Shown here: piece after piece, positions 25,951 through 35,243 of the stretch
Layout: every line of letters starts with the position of its first letter
Numbering within the stretch: position 1 is the stretch's first letter
DNA from: Ferrovibrio terrae
GTDB taxonomy: Bacteria; Pseudomonadota; Alphaproteobacteria; Ferrovibrionales; Ferrovibrionaceae
NCBI RefSeq assembly: GCF_007197755.1
Contig: NZ_CP041636.1
Span: 62,001-126,000 of the forward strand
DNA length: 64,000 nt
Reading direction: 5' to 3'
Translations under genes and position numbers: made by a program
Notes under the pieces: generated by a model
What the model was told of the DNA's origin: nothing
Seen by the model: the letters and a program-made list of their open reading frames with translations, nothing else
Database searches by the model: none

Positions 25951-27247
25951 TCGCGGTTTTCCCGGCGAGGCTTTTCGGCGCTGGCCCACCGGTGGCCCAG
26001 TCGAGTAGCTGCACCGTATGCAGCACCGGCTGATTCAGCCCTGAACTGATCTGTACCAGACATCCGATATTGCCGGCCGCCACTGCATCCGCATTGGTCG
26101 AGGCGATATTCTTCACCTTGCGGTCGCGCAACTGCGCCGACAATTCCGGCTGCAGCAGATTGTAAGTGCCCGCCGAGCCACAGCACAGATGCGCTTCCGG
26201 CACATCCTTCACTGTGAAGCCAGCCTGGCTGAGCAACTGCTTGGGCAAAGCCGTGATCTTCTGGCCATGCTGCAGTGAACAGGCGCTGTGATAGGCCACC
26301 GTCACGGCCGGCAGCCCGGCGACGGGCTTCAGGCCGAGATCATGCATCACCTCGGTGATGTCCCTGGTCAGCGCGCCAATCTTCGCCGCCCTGTCTGCCC
26401 AGGCTGGATCGCTGCGCAGCATGAAGCCGTAGTCTTTCACGGTGGTGCCGCAACCCGAGGCATTGATCACCACCGCATCCAGTCCCTCGCCCTCGAGTTC
26501 GGCGGTCCAGGCGGCAATATTCGCTTTCGCCTTGGCATGGGCGTCGTCCTCCTTGCCCATATGATGTGTCAACGCCCCGCAGCAGCCGGCCCCCTGCGCG
26601 ACTACCACCTCGCAGCCATGCCGCGTCAGCAGGCGAATTGTGGCAGCATTGATCTCGGGGTCGAGCACGCGCTGGGCGCAGCCGGTCAGCATCGCCACGC
26701 GCATGCGCCGTTCGCCCCCGGCTTTGAACACCTGCGGGCGATCCACGTCGGACGCCGGCGGTAATGATGCCGGCGCCAGCGCCACCATGGCTTTCAGTTT
26801 CTTCGGCAACATAAAGGCAAACAGCTTGCCGACCTTCGCGAGGCGCAGGCTGAAGCGGAACAGCCCGGGATTGGGCAGCACGCGCGCCAGCACGTTGCGC
26901 AGCAGCCGGTCCATCAGCGGACGTTTGTAAGTCTCTTCGATATGCGCGCGGGCATGATCGACCAGATGCATGTAGTTCACACTGCTCGGGCAGGTCGTCA
27001 TGCAACTGAGGCAGGACAGGCAGCGATCGACATGGCGCACGGTTTCTTCCGTGGCGTCCTGTCCGCCCTCCAGCATCTGCTTGATCAGGTAAATGCGGCC
27101 CCTGGGGGAGTCGCGCTCATCGCCGAGCAGCACATAGGTCGGGCAGGTCGCGGTGCAGAAGCCGCAATGCACGCATTTGCGCAGAATCTCGTTCGACGCG
27201 GCAATGCCGGGATCGGCGAGCTGGGCAAGGGTGAAGGAGGTTTGCAT
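25940..27247 (-). CDS. glcF: Glycolate oxidase iron-sulfur subunit GlcF
   Basis: Electron-transfer subunit of membrane-associated glycolate dehydrogenase. 435 aa. Two ferredoxin-like [4Fe-4S] motifs lie near the N-terminus: CVHCGFCTATCP (C25, 28, 31, 35) and CLSCLSCMTTCP (C76, 79, 82, 86). Two CCG-type domains follow (GAGCCGALTHH near 220 and HLCCGSAGTYN near 355). It is the last gene of gntR-glcD-glcE-glcF, with a 3-base gap after glcE. Confidence 0.97.
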   Translation of the reverse strand: MQTSFTLAQLADPGIAASNEILRKCVHCGFCTATCPTYVLLGDERDSPRGRIYLIKQMLEGGQDATEETVRHVDRCLSCLSCMTTCPSSVNYMHLVDHARAHIEETYKRPLMDRLLRNVLARVLPNPGLFRFSLRLAKVGKLFAFMLPKKLKAMVALAPASLPPASDVDRPQVFKAGGERRMRVAMLTGCAQRVLDPEINAATIRLLTRHGCEVVVAQGAGCCGALTHHMGKEDDAHAKAKANIAAWTAELEGEGLDAVVINASGCGTTVKDYGFMLRSDPAWADRAAKIGALTRDITEVMHDLGLKPVAGLPAVTVAYHSACSLQHGQKITALPKQLLSQAGFTVKDVPEAHLCCGSAGTYNLLQPELSAQLRDRKVKNIASTNADAVAAGNIGCLVQISSGLNQPVLHTVQLLDWATGGPAPKSLAGKTAITS

Positions 27248-27250
27248 GGC

Positions 27251-28486
27251 TCAGGCTCCCGCGCTGGGCGCCATGCGGCCCGGATTGAGGATATTCATCG
27301 GATCGAAGCTGTCCTTCACGCGACGCGACAGCGCGGCCAAAGCTTCCGGCTGCGGCTGGAACACCGGCACGGCGGCGCGTGTGGCGAGATCGGCGCGGAA
27401 CAGCATGGCATGGCCGCCGCCCTGCGCGGCCACCGCATTGCGCACCAGTGCGGCATGGGCGTCGTGTGCGTGCGGCAGCGTCAGCCAGATCAGGCCGCCG
27501 GCCCAGTCGTAGAAGAACCGCGCATCCGGCTCTGCCGCCGTGATGGTGGCAGTGACAATCGGCCCGTTCATCGGCGGCACCGACAGGCGCCACAGCACGC
27601 GATCCTGCGGCAGGGCAAAGGCAGCCACATCGCGAATTTCACGCCACAGCCAGGCTGAATTCATCGAATGCAGTTCTTCCAGCGGGCCATAACCGCCGAG
27701 CAGGTCACGCAACGCCTCGCAGCGCGCCTTCACCGACACATCCGTGCCCTCGATGCGGATCGCGGTGATGGCGGTGCCCGCCTTGGCGACATAGCCGACG
27801 CCGGATTGCGCGGCGATGCCGGCCGGCAGATGAGCCAGACCCGCCACTTCATGCGGCGAGGTGGCGGCGGCCGACAGCGCCTGAATTGCTTTCGTGTCGT
27901 CGAGGCCGAAGATCAGCACGGTGCGAGTCTTTTCCGGCGCAGGCAGCACCTTCAGCGTCACTTCGGTGAGCGCCACCAGCGTGCCGTAGGCGCCGCAGAC
28001 CAGCTTCGGCAGGTCGTAGCCGGTGACGTTCTTCACGACTTTCGCGCCGGCCTTGAATATCTCGCCACGCCCGGACACGCCGGCAAAGCCGAGCAGATGA
28101 TCGCGCACCGCACCAGCCTTGAAGCGACGCGGACCGGCGAGGTTGCAACCGATCGCGCCACCGATGGTGCCGCGTGAAGCAGGCCCGCCCCAGAGCGGGC
28201 CGTAGTCGGGCGGCTCAAAGGCCAGCATCTGGTTGCTGGCGCCGAGCAGTTTCTCGACATCGGAGACCAGCGTGCCCGGCCGCAGGGTCAGCACCAGCTC
28301 GGCGGCTTCGTAGTCCAGAATCCCGCTGAGCCGACCGATATCCAGCGCATATTCCGTCTGCGCCGGGCGGCCGAGGCCGGCCTTGCTGCGATGGCCATGC
28401 AGGCTGAGCGGCTTGCCTTCGGCGGCCGCCCATTTGATCAGATCGGCAACGTCGGTGGTGCCCGAGGGAATGAAGGTTTCAGGCAT
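27251..28486 (-). CDS. glcE: Glycolate oxidase FAD-binding subunit GlcE
   Basis: Second flavin subunit of glycolate dehydrogenase, 411 aa. A PCMH-type FAD-binding domain (LSLHGHRSKAGLGRP, GGPASRGTIGGAIGCNLAGP) and a C-terminal domain are present. It ends SFDPMNILNPGRM, the usual end of FAD-linked oxidases. Spaced 3 bases from glcD and glcF, so all three are cotranslated. Confidence 0.95.
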   Translation of the reverse strand: MPETFIPSGTTDVADLIKWAAAEGKPLSLHGHRSKAGLGRPAQTEYALDIGRLSGILDYEAAELVLTLRPGTLVSDVEKLLGASNQMLAFEPPDYGPLWGGPASRGTIGGAIGCNLAGPRRFKAGAVRDHLLGFAGVSGRGEIFKAGAKVVKNVTGYDLPKLVCGAYGTLVALTEVTLKVLPAPEKTRTVLIFGLDDTKAIQALSAAATSPHEVAGLAHLPAGIAAQSGVGYVAKAGTAITAIRIEGTDVSVKARCEALRDLLGGYGPLEELHSMNSAWLWREIRDVAAFALPQDRVLWRLSVPPMNGPIVTATITAAEPDARFFYDWAGGLIWLTLPHAHDAHAALVRNAVAAQGGGHAMLFRADLATRAAVPVFQPQPEALAALSRRVKDSFDPMNILNPGRMAPSAGA

Positions 28487-28489
28487 GGT

Positions 28490-29977
28490 TCAGAATCTCG
28501 GCAGATCCGGAAAGGCCAGCTGCCCCTTATGCACATGCATGCGTCCGAGTTCGGCGCAACGATGCAGCACGGGGAAGACCTTGCCGGGATTGAGGCGGTG
28601 GTTGGGATCGAAGGCGCATTTGACGCGCATCTGCTGTGCCAGATCGGCCTCGCTGAACATTGCCGGCATCAGGTCGCGCTTTTCCACGCCCACGCCATGC
28701 TCGCCGGTCAGCACGCCGCCAACCTCGACGCAGAGCCGCAGGATATCAGCACCGAATTCCTCGGCGCGCGCCAGTTCGCCCGGATTGTTGGCATCGTAGA
28801 GGATCAGCGGATGCAGGTTGCCGTCGCCGGCATGGAACACATTTGCCACGCGCAGGCCGTATTTTTCCGACAGCTGTCCCATGCGGGTCAGCACCAGCGG
28901 CAGGGTCTTGCGCGGGATGGTGCCGTCCATGCAGAGGTAATCCGGCGAGATGCGACCGACCGCGGGGAATGCCGCCTTGCGCCCGGCCCAGAACGCCAGC
29001 CGCTCGTCTTCGTTCTGCGACACGCGCAAGGACACCGAGCCGCAGCGTTCGGCGATGTCCTTCACGCGCAGCAGCAGGTCATCCACTTCCGCCGGCGGGC
29101 CATCCAGCTCGATGATCAACAGCGCTTCGACATCGCGCGGATAGCCGGCATGGACAAAATCCTCCGCCGCGTGAATGGCGGGGCGATCCATCATTTCCAT
29201 GCCGCCGGGGATGATGCCCGACGCGATGATCCGCGCCACGCAGTTGCCGGCCGACTCTGACGTGGGGAAGCCGGCCAGCACGGCGCGCTGCGTTGTCGGC
29301 TTGGGGAGAATCCGCACCGTCACTTCGGTGATGACGCCGAGCAGGCCTTCCGAACCGCAGATGATGCCCATCAGGTCATAGCCTTCGGCATCGAGATGCT
29401 TGCCGCCCAGCCGCACGATGTCGCCGTTCATCAGCACCATTTCGACGCCGAGAATGTTGTTGGTGGTCAGGCCGTATTTCAGGCAATGCACGCCGCCGGA
29501 ATTCTCCGCCACATTGCCGCCGATGGTGCAGGCGATCTGGCTGCTCGGGTCCGGCGCATAGTAGAAACCGCGATGCTCGACCGCGCGGGTGATGCCGAGA
29601 TTGGTGACGCCGGGCTGCACCACGGCGCAGCGGTTGTCCCAGTCGATATCCAGCACCTTGTTGAACTTGCCAAGACCCAGCAGCACGCCATCGGCCAGCG
29701 GCAGCGCACCGCCCGACAGCGACGTGCCGGCGCCGCGCGGTACGATCTTCACGCCGCGCGCGTTGCAGAGCTTCATCACCTCGGCCACCTGCTGCACGTT
29801 GCTGGGCAACACGGCCACCAGCGGCAACTGACGATAGGCGGTCAGCCCGTCGCATTCGAAGGCGCGCAGGGATGTCTCGTCGGCGATCACGCCCTCGCCC
29901 GGCACGATGCGGCGGAGTGCTGCGATCAGGTCGAGCCGCTGGGCGATGATGTCCTGTTCCGGCGCCGGCATCAGCAT
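28490..29977 (-). CDS. glcD: Glycolate oxidase catalytic subunit GlcD
   Basis: FAD-dependent oxidation of glycolate (and often D-lactate) to glyoxylate. The start is set at MLMPAPEQD, 4 bases after the regulator stop and preceded by AAAGGGG; the frame extends to 30076 inside the regulator gene without support. The FAD-binding region shows IVPRGAGTSLSGGALPLADG and CTIGGNVAENSGGVHCLKYG. The C-terminus has HAGDGNLHPLILYD and the GEHGVGVEKRDLM motif typical of GlcD, and ends HRLNPGKVFP. About 495 aa. Confidence 0.97.
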   Translation of the reverse strand: MLMPAPEQDIIAQRLDLIAALRRIVPGEGVIADETSLRAFECDGLTAYRQLPLVAVLPSNVQQVAEVMKLCNARGVKIVPRGAGTSLSGGALPLADGVLLGLGKFNKVLDIDWDNRCAVVQPGVTNLGITRAVEHRGFYYAPDPSSQIACTIGGNVAENSGGVHCLKYGLTTNNILGVEMVLMNGDIVRLGGKHLDAEGYDLMGIICGSEGLLGVITEVTVRILPKPTTQRAVLAGFPTSESAGNCVARIIASGIIPGGMEMMDRPAIHAAEDFVHAGYPRDVEALLIIELDGPPAEVDDLLLRVKDIAERCGSVSLRVSQNEDERLAFWAGRKAAFPAVGRISPDYLCMDGTIPRKTLPLVLTRMGQLSEKYGLRVANVFHAGDGNLHPLILYDANNPGELARAEEFGADILRLCVEVGGVLTGEHGVGVEKRDLMPAMFSEADLAQQMRVKCAFDPNHRLNPGKVFPVLHRCAELGRMHVHKGQLAFPDLPRF

Positions 29978-29981
29978 GGCG

Positions 29982-30737
29982 TTACCCCTTTTTCTTCTGG
30001 GCTGGTTGCGCAGCCTGATAGCGCGCGGCGGCACCTGCGATATGGCGGCGCGCCGCAAACCCTGCCGCTTCGGCATTGCCCTGCAGGATGGCTTTCACGA
30101 GGTCGAGATGTTCGGCCTGCGCGGCCAGGGTGCTGCCGCTCTGGCGCGCCTCGGGCTGCCAGGTCAGCCGGCGAGTGGCGGAAAAGTGCTGCGCCAGAAA
30201 CGCGGCGAACTGCGCCAGATAGGGGTTATGCGCCGCCGTCGCGATGGCGGCATGGAAGGCATCATCGGCATCGGCACCGTCTCCGCCCTGCTCCAGCGCC
30301 TGCTGCATCTGCATGAAGGCAGCATCGAGGGCTGCGATATCGGCCTTGGTGCGGCGCTGCGCCGCCAGCTCGGCCATGCCGACCTCGATCACGCCGCGCA
30401 GTTCGAAGACATGGGCGAGATCAGCCGTGTCGAGCTGGCCGGTCCCCTTACTCTGGGCGACAATGCGGAAATTGGCCAGGCCGGGTTTCGCCGCCACGAA
30501 GGCACCGGAGCCCTGCCGGCTCTCGACAAAACCGTCGGTCTTCAGCCGGGCGATCGCCTCGCGCACCACGGCGCGGCTGACCGCAAACCGCTCGACCAGC
30601 TGCTTTTCGGTCGGCAGCCGGTCGCCGGGGCCAAGGTCGCCGGCATGAATCAGGGCCGCCAGCCGTCCGGCCAGCGTGGCGCTCAGGCCGGTCGCCCGGG
30701 GCAGCTCGGAGTCGGTCGGCAGGGGCGGGGTCGTCAT
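29982..30737 (-). CDS. GntR/FadR-family regulator of the glc operon
   Basis: 251 aa. An N-terminal winged helix of the GntR type (LGPGDRLPTEKQLVERFAVSRAVVREAIARLKTDG) and a C-terminal FCD ligand-binding domain (residues about 90-235, with metal-ligand candidates in D-x3-H, DDAFHAAI). The group includes GlcC, PdhR and LldR, which respond to small carboxylates. It is the first gene of the operon and is followed 4 bases later by glcD. A perfect palindrome carrying the FadR-subfamily box lies just before its ATG, so autoregulation and control of glcDEF are likely. Glycolate or glyoxylate as effector is inference. Confidence 0.9.
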   Translation of the reverse strand: MTTPPLPTDSELPRATGLSATLAGRLAALIHAGDLGPGDRLPTEKQLVERFAVSRAVVREAIARLKTDGFVESRQGSGAFVAAKPGLANFRIVAQSKGTGQLDTADLAHVFELRGVIEVGMAELAAQRRTKADIAALDAAFMQMQQALEQGGDGADADDAFHAAIATAAHNPYLAQFAAFLAQHFSATRRLTWQPEARQSGSTLAAQAEHLDLVKAILQGNAEAAGFAARRHIAGAAARYQAAQPAQKKKG

Positions 30738-30740
30738 GGG

Positions 30741-30771
30741 ATAAATTTGTCAGGTTGTCTGACAAATTTAT
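30741..30771. promoter_or_regulatory. Palindromic operator of the gntR-glcDEF operon
   Basis: Two perfect 13-base arms, ATAAATTTGTCAG (30741-30753) and CTGACAAATTTAT (30759-30771), flank five bases. Overlapping the right arm is TTGTCTGACAA (30755-30765), an exact match to the FadR-subfamily GntR consensus TNGTNNNACNA. It ends three bases before the regulator ATG and overlaps the predicted transcription start, so bound protein would block initiation. Confidence 0.85.
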
Positions 30772-30795
30772 ACAGCCAGGCGCATCTCAGGGCAA
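30767..30795 (-). promoter_or_regulatory. Candidate promoter of the gntR-glcDEF operon
   Basis: On the minus strand TTGCCC (30795-30790) and TATAAA (30772-30767) are separated by 17 bases. The start would fall near 30760, inside the palindrome, leaving a leader of about 22 bases with no clear Shine-Dalgarno. The -35 box overlaps the T-rich tail of the rpmJ terminator. Confidence 0.5.
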
Positions 30796-30832
30796 AACAA
30801 AACGGCCCGGCTGCAGAGCAGCCGGGCCGTTT
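30788..30832 (-). terminator. Intrinsic terminator of rpmJ
   Basis: Perfect 15-bp stem AAACGGCCCGGCTGC (30800-30814) / GCAGCCGGGCCGTTT (30818-30832) with a three-base loop. Read on the minus strand it is followed by TTTTGTTTTG. It begins 40 bases after the rpmJ stop. Confidence 0.92.
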
Positions 30833-30871
30833 GAAAAACCGGACAAACCGGGGCGTTCGGCCCCAGTCTGA

Positions 30872-30997
30872 TTAACCCTGGCGCGCCTTGAAGCGCGGGT
30901 TGGTCTTGTTGATCACGTAGACGCGGCCCTTGCGGCGCACGACGCGGCAATCGCGGTGGCGGCCCTTGGCCGACTTGAGGGAATTCACGACCTTCAT
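30872..30997 (-). CDS. rpmJ: 50S ribosomal protein L36
   Basis: 41 aa, [19 protein letters not shown] through [14 protein letters not shown], the alphaproteobacterial L36. It is the zinc-independent type: of the usual C-C-C-H set only one Cys remains. The start is fixed by homology; the frame is open to 31105, but the extension is not conserved. Preceded by AGGTATC and followed by a strong terminator. Single-gene transcription unit. Confidence 0.96.
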   Translation of the reverse strand: MKVVNSLKSAKGRHRDCRVVRRKGRVYVINKTNPRFKARQG

Positions 30998-31139
30998 GAT
31001 ACCTGACCTCAGTAACGAAAAACCGGACGCAGTCTTCACCCGCCCGGCGGAAAAGTGGGCCGGAACATACCGGCGGGTCCCCGGACTGTCAACCGGGAAA
31101 CCCACCCGAAATGGCCCGGCCCGCAGAAGAGCTAAAGCC

Positions 31140-33173
31140 TTAGAATTCCTGCCAATCCTCGCCGCTTGCAGGCGCCGCCGCAGGGGCAGCCGGAGTCGCC
31201 TTGCGCTGCGCTGGTGCCGGGCTGCGCGGGGCTGCAGCCTGGGCAGCAGCAGGCATGCCGCCCGCCACCTTGAAGAAGCCGACCAGTTCGGCGAGCTGCC
31301 CGGCCTGGGTATTCAGGCTCTGGGCGGCGGCCGTGGTTTCTTCCACCAGGGCTGCGTTGCGCTGGGTCATTTCGTCCATGCTGCCCACGGCGGTGTTGAT
31401 CTGGTCGAGGCCGGTGGCCTGCTCGCGCGAGGCGGCCGCGATCTCGGCGACGATATCGCTCACCTTCTTGATGGCGTTGACGATGTCGGTCAGCGAGCCG
31501 CCGGTCTGGTTGACCAGCGTGGCACCGGTCTTGACCTGCGCATTGGATTCCGAGATCAGCGATTTGATGTCCTTCGAGGCATTGGCAGACCGCTGCGCCA
31601 GCGCGCGCACTTCCTGCGCGACAACGGCAAAGCCCTTGCCGGCTTCACCGGCACGCGCCGCTTCGACAGACGCATTCAATGCCAGCAGATTGGTCTGGAA
31701 CGCGATCTCGTCGATCAGGCCGACGATGTCGCTGATCTTCTGTGCGCTTGCCTCGATCTGCGTCACGGCGGTGACCGCATCCCGGACCACGCTGCCGCCC
31801 TTTTCGGCGGTGTCGCGCGCGGCGACCGCCAGCTGGTTGGCTGCCTGCGCATTGTCCGCATTCTGCTTCACCGTGGTGGTGATCTCGTGCATCGAGGCAG
31901 CGGTTTCCTCGATCGAAGCGGCCTGCGATTCCGTGCGCTGCGCCAGGTCCTGGCTGCCGGTCGAGATTTCGGTCGACGCCGCCTTCACCGACTGCGTCGT
32001 TTGGGTCAGGCGACCGGCAAACTCACGCAGGCGCTCGGCCATGCCGTTGGCGCTGGATTTCAGCTGACCAAACACGCCGTGATATTCGCCCCGCACGCTG
32101 CGCGTCACGTCGCCATGCGCCATGGCGCCCATCACCTCAGCCAGTTCGCCGGCCATGGTCTGCAGCGTGGCCGCCAGACGGTTGAGCTCCTGGCTGGTGG
32201 ACAGGAAGAAGCCATCCTTGCCGCTTTCATTGATCCGGCCGGTCAGATCGCCATCGGCCACTTTGTTGACCAGCGCGGCAATCTCCTCGCCGGCAGCCTT
32301 CTCGCGCGCCTGCTGCTCGATGCGGCGGCGTTCGGCTTCCTCGCGCTGCTGCGCGATCTCGGATTCGGCGGCCTCGCGGGCAATCATGCTGTCCTTGAAC
32401 ACCTGCACGGCCTTGGCCATTTCGCCGATCTCGTCGCGGCGTTCGCTGCCGGTCACTGCAACACCCGTATCGCCGGTCGCCAGCGTATTCATCACGCCGG
32501 TGATGCGGCTGATCGGCCGCGTCAGGGTGGCAATGACGATATAGAGTGCCAGCGCGACCGACACGGCAATCGCGGCAACAGTGATCGTGATCAGCAGCGG
32601 ACGCTGAGCATTGTAATAGGTGGTCAGTCCGGTGCTGACTTCGACCACGCGTTCGGCATTGCGCTTGGTGACGCCGTCGATCAGGCGATTGACCGCCTGG
32701 CGGTTGGCGCGGTTGGTGTCGTTGTCGCCGTATTCGCGTGCCTCGCCCGGCTTGCCCTCAAGGCCGAGCCTGGCCAGTTCGCGACGGAACTGGATGAACT
32801 GGTTGACCGTGGCGATGAACTGCTTGGCCTCATCGCTGTTGCCGGCCTGCGGGCCGAGCAGAGCAGCCCAGTCCTTCAGCACGGTTTCGATTTCACCGGT
32901 AAAGCGGACGATACCGGCCGAATAGGGTCGGGCGGCAGCGGGGTCGGCTGACATGTAGACGCCACGGGAATCCATCACCACGGCATAGACCAGGGCATTG
33001 AGCCGCTCGCCGTACTGGGTCTGCTTGGCGATGCTTTCCATGACGTTGGTCTGGCGCTCGAAGCGGTCGAGGGAAATGACACCCATCGTGCCAATGGCGG
33101 CGGCGGCAATGGCGAGCAGCGCAACGACAGCGAGTACCCGGGGACCGATTTTCAGGTTCGACGCAAACGACAT
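31140..33173 (-). CDS. Methyl-accepting chemotaxis protein with C-terminal CheR/CheB-docking pentapeptide
   Basis: 677 aa transmembrane chemoreceptor. TM1 about 12-33; periplasmic four-helix-bundle-like region about 34-195; TM2 about 196-217; HAMP ([18 protein letters not shown]); long linker with a second HAMP-like stretch; then the signalling domain with hairpin tip [32 protein letters not shown]. An Ala/Pro-rich linker of about 35 residues ends in DWQEF, which fits the aromatic-x-x-aromatic pentapeptide (NWETF in E. coli Tar) that tethers CheR and CheB. The two other receptors in this window lack it. Ligand unknown. Confidence 0.95.
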   Translation of the reverse strand: MSFASNLKIGPRVLAVVALLAIAAAAIGTMGVISLDRFERQTNVMESIAKQTQYGERLNALVYAVVMDSRGVYMSADPAAARPYSAGIVRFTGEIETVLKDWAALLGPQAGNSDEAKQFIATVNQFIQFRRELARLGLEGKPGEAREYGDNDTNRANRQAVNRLIDGVTKRNAERVVEVSTGLTTYYNAQRPLLITITVAAIAVSVALALYIVIATLTRPISRITGVMNTLATGDTGVAVTGSERRDEIGEMAKAVQVFKDSMIAREAAESEIAQQREEAERRRIEQQAREKAAGEEIAALVNKVADGDLTGRINESGKDGFFLSTSQELNRLAATLQTMAGELAEVMGAMAHGDVTRSVRGEYHGVFGQLKSSANGMAERLREFAGRLTQTTQSVKAASTEISTGSQDLAQRTESQAASIEETAASMHEITTTVKQNADNAQAANQLAVAARDTAEKGGSVVRDAVTAVTQIEASAQKISDIVGLIDEIAFQTNLLALNASVEAARAGEAGKGFAVVAQEVRALAQRSANASKDIKSLISESNAQVKTGATLVNQTGGSLTDIVNAIKKVSDIVAEIAAASREQATGLDQINTAVGSMDEMTQRNAALVEETTAAAQSLNTQAGQLAELVGFFKVAGGMPAAAQAAAPRSPAPAQRKATPAAPAAAPASGEDWQEF

Positions 33174-33550
33174 GGGACTTCCCCCCAGTTTATTCAGCGA
33201 GACTCACAATTGAGATATTCTGCCACAAATATTTGAAAATCCGAGGTTAACAATCAGATACACCGGATTTCCCAAATATCTGGACGCCGTTTCACCCCTA
33301 CGCGCAACCTTTAAAAGGGCACATCTCCGGATTGAATTGTATACGGATCATCCTGATTTCGCCGGATGCGGGCAGGAGCGACCGGCCAAACCTCCCGCCG
33401 GTCGTCAGGCCCGAAACGGGCCATAATCATTCCGGCACGAACCGCATCCCCCCTCCCGGACGTTCGGCTATACTTTCCAGGCACTGTTCAGGAAATTCAG
33501 CGCCTTAACGTCCCGCCCTCCCGCGTTGCCACGCGCCAGCACACCGAGTT
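33174..33550. other. Intergenic region between two divergent genes (chemoreceptor and MFS exporter)
   Basis: 377 bases without a gene. The half nearer the chemoreceptor is AT-rich and holds an imperfect inverted repeat, ATATTTGAAAATCCG (33229-33243) with CGGATTTCCCAAATAT (33264-33279), either a regulator site or part of a structured leader. Near the MFS gene a good -10 box TATACT (33469-33474) is seen, but I find no matching -35. Confidence 0.5.
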
Positions 33551-35209
33551 ATGAGCCAAGCCCCCACGCCCCCCACCACTCCGGCCATCACTCCGGTCGG
33601 TACTTTCGCGCCATTCCAGCACCGGACGTTCCGGCTGTTCTGGACGGCTTCGCTGATCTCGAATATCGGCGTGCTGGTCCAGACCATCGGCGCCAGCTGG
33701 GTCATGATGACCATCAGCGGATCGGCCAGCCTGGTCGCGCTCGTCCAGGGCATGAATGCGCTGCCTGTCATGCTCTTTGCCCTGGCGGCGGGCGCGCTGG
33801 CCGACAATTTCGACCGCCGCCATGTCATGCTCGGTGCCCAAGTCGCGATGCTGGTCTTTTCGCTCATCCTGGCCGCTGCGGTGTATTTCGACTGGATCAC
33901 ACCCTGGCTGCTGCTCGGGCTGACCTTCCTGATCGGTACGGGCTCGGCGATCAACAACCCGTCCTGGCAGGCCAGCGTCCGCGATACCGTGCCGCGCGAC
34001 ACCCTCTCGGCCGCCGTGATCCTCAACAACATGGGTTTCAACGCCACGCGCAGCATCGGTCCCGCCATCGGCGGCACCATCGTCGCCACGCTGGGTGTCA
34101 CGCTGTCCTTCCTCTTCAACGCATTCACCTACCTGCCGATCATCTGGGTTCTGGCGAAATGGAAACCCGACACGGCGAAGTCGGATCTGCCCCGCGAGGA
34201 CTTCCTCAGCGCCATGTCGGCCGGCCTGCGTTATGTGTCGATGTCACCGCAGATCATGGTCGTGCTGTTCAGGACCATCCTGTTCAGTTCCTGCGCGGTG
34301 TCGGTGCTGGCCCTGCTGCCTGTCGTCGCACGCGACCTGCTCGGTGCGGGCGCGCTGACCTATGGCGGCCTGCTCGGCACTTTCGGCGTCGGCGCCATTC
34401 TGGGCGCCCTGATCAATGCCCGCGTGCGCCGGATGCTGACGGATGAAACCATCACGCGGGCGGCCTGCCTGATCTCGATGGCCGCGACCGTCACGCTCGG
34501 CCTCAGCAGCAATATCTATCTCAGCTTTGTCGCGCTCATTCCGGCCGGCGCCTGCTGGGTGATCACGCTGTCGCTGTTCAATATCTCGGTGCAGCTCTCG
34601 GCGCCGCGCTGGGTGGTCGGCCGCGCCATCGCGCTTTACCAGGTGACCAATTTCGGCGGCCTGGCCATCGGCAGCTGGCTCTGGGGCTCACTCGCCGATG
34701 CCCATAGCGTGTCGACCGCGCTGGTCACGGGTGGCCTTGGCCTGCTGCTCTGCGCGGCTGCAGGTTTGCGCTTCACTTTACAGAATGTCGTCTCGGTCGA
34801 CCTCGACCCGCTGGGCCAGTTCCAGGCCCCCGCCACCGGGCTGGACATCAAACCGCAGAGCGGCCCGATTTTCGTGATGGTGGAATACCGCATCCGCCAT
34901 CAGGACGTGGACGAGTTTCTCGCCGTGATGACGCGCCGCCGCCGCATCCGCTTACGCGACGGCGCGCAGCGCTGGGCGCTGCTGCGCCATGTCGAGGATA
35001 CCGAGTTGTGGACGGAGTCCTATCACGTCCCGACCTGGCTGGACTATATCCGGCACAATTCGCGGCGCACCAAGGCGGATGCCGAAGTGATGGAACAGCT
35101 GCGCAAACTGCATCAGGGCGAAGGCCCGCGCGTGCATCGCTGGATCGAGCGTCAGACGGTGCCGCCGACCGAAGACATCCTGCTCAAGCACAATCCGGAA
35201 CTGCCTTAA
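33551..35209 (+). CDS. MFS exporter, MFS_3/EntS-like, with C-terminal soluble domain
   Basis: 552 aa. The first 400 residues hold 10-12 membrane helices (FRLFWTASLISNIGVLVQTIGASW, the DNFDRRHVM inter-helix loop with conserved Asp/Arg, and GTGSAINNPSWQASVRDTVPRDTLSAAVIL), all typical of the enterobactin-exporter branch. About 150 cytosolic residues follow, with an antibiotic-monooxygenase-like fold (VMVEYRIRHQDVDEFLAVMTRRRR), which is usual for this Pfam family. It probably exports a small organic compound; the substrate is unknown. No siderophore genes are nearby. Confidence 0.9.
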   Translation: MSQAPTPPTTPAITPVGTFAPFQHRTFRLFWTASLISNIGVLVQTIGASWVMMTISGSASLVALVQGMNALPVMLFALAAGALADNFDRRHVMLGAQVAMLVFSLILAAAVYFDWITPWLLLGLTFLIGTGSAINNPSWQASVRDTVPRDTLSAAVILNNMGFNATRSIGPAIGGTIVATLGVTLSFLFNAFTYLPIIWVLAKWKPDTAKSDLPREDFLSAMSAGLRYVSMSPQIMVVLFRTILFSSCAVSVLALLPVVARDLLGAGALTYGGLLGTFGVGAILGALINARVRRMLTDETITRAACLISMAATVTLGLSSNIYLSFVALIPAGACWVITLSLFNISVQLSAPRWVVGRAIALYQVTNFGGLAIGSWLWGSLADAHSVSTALVTGGLGLLLCAAAGLRFTLQNVVSVDLDPLGQFQAPATGLDIKPQSGPIFVMVEYRIRHQDVDEFLAVMTRRRRIRLRDGAQRWALLRHVEDTELWTESYHVPTWLDYIRHNSRRTKADAEVMEQLRKLHQGEGPRVHRWIERQTVPPTEDILLKHNPELP

Positions 35210-35243
35210 ATTCGGGAAAGTGTTTCGGGAGACTCTGCAACCA

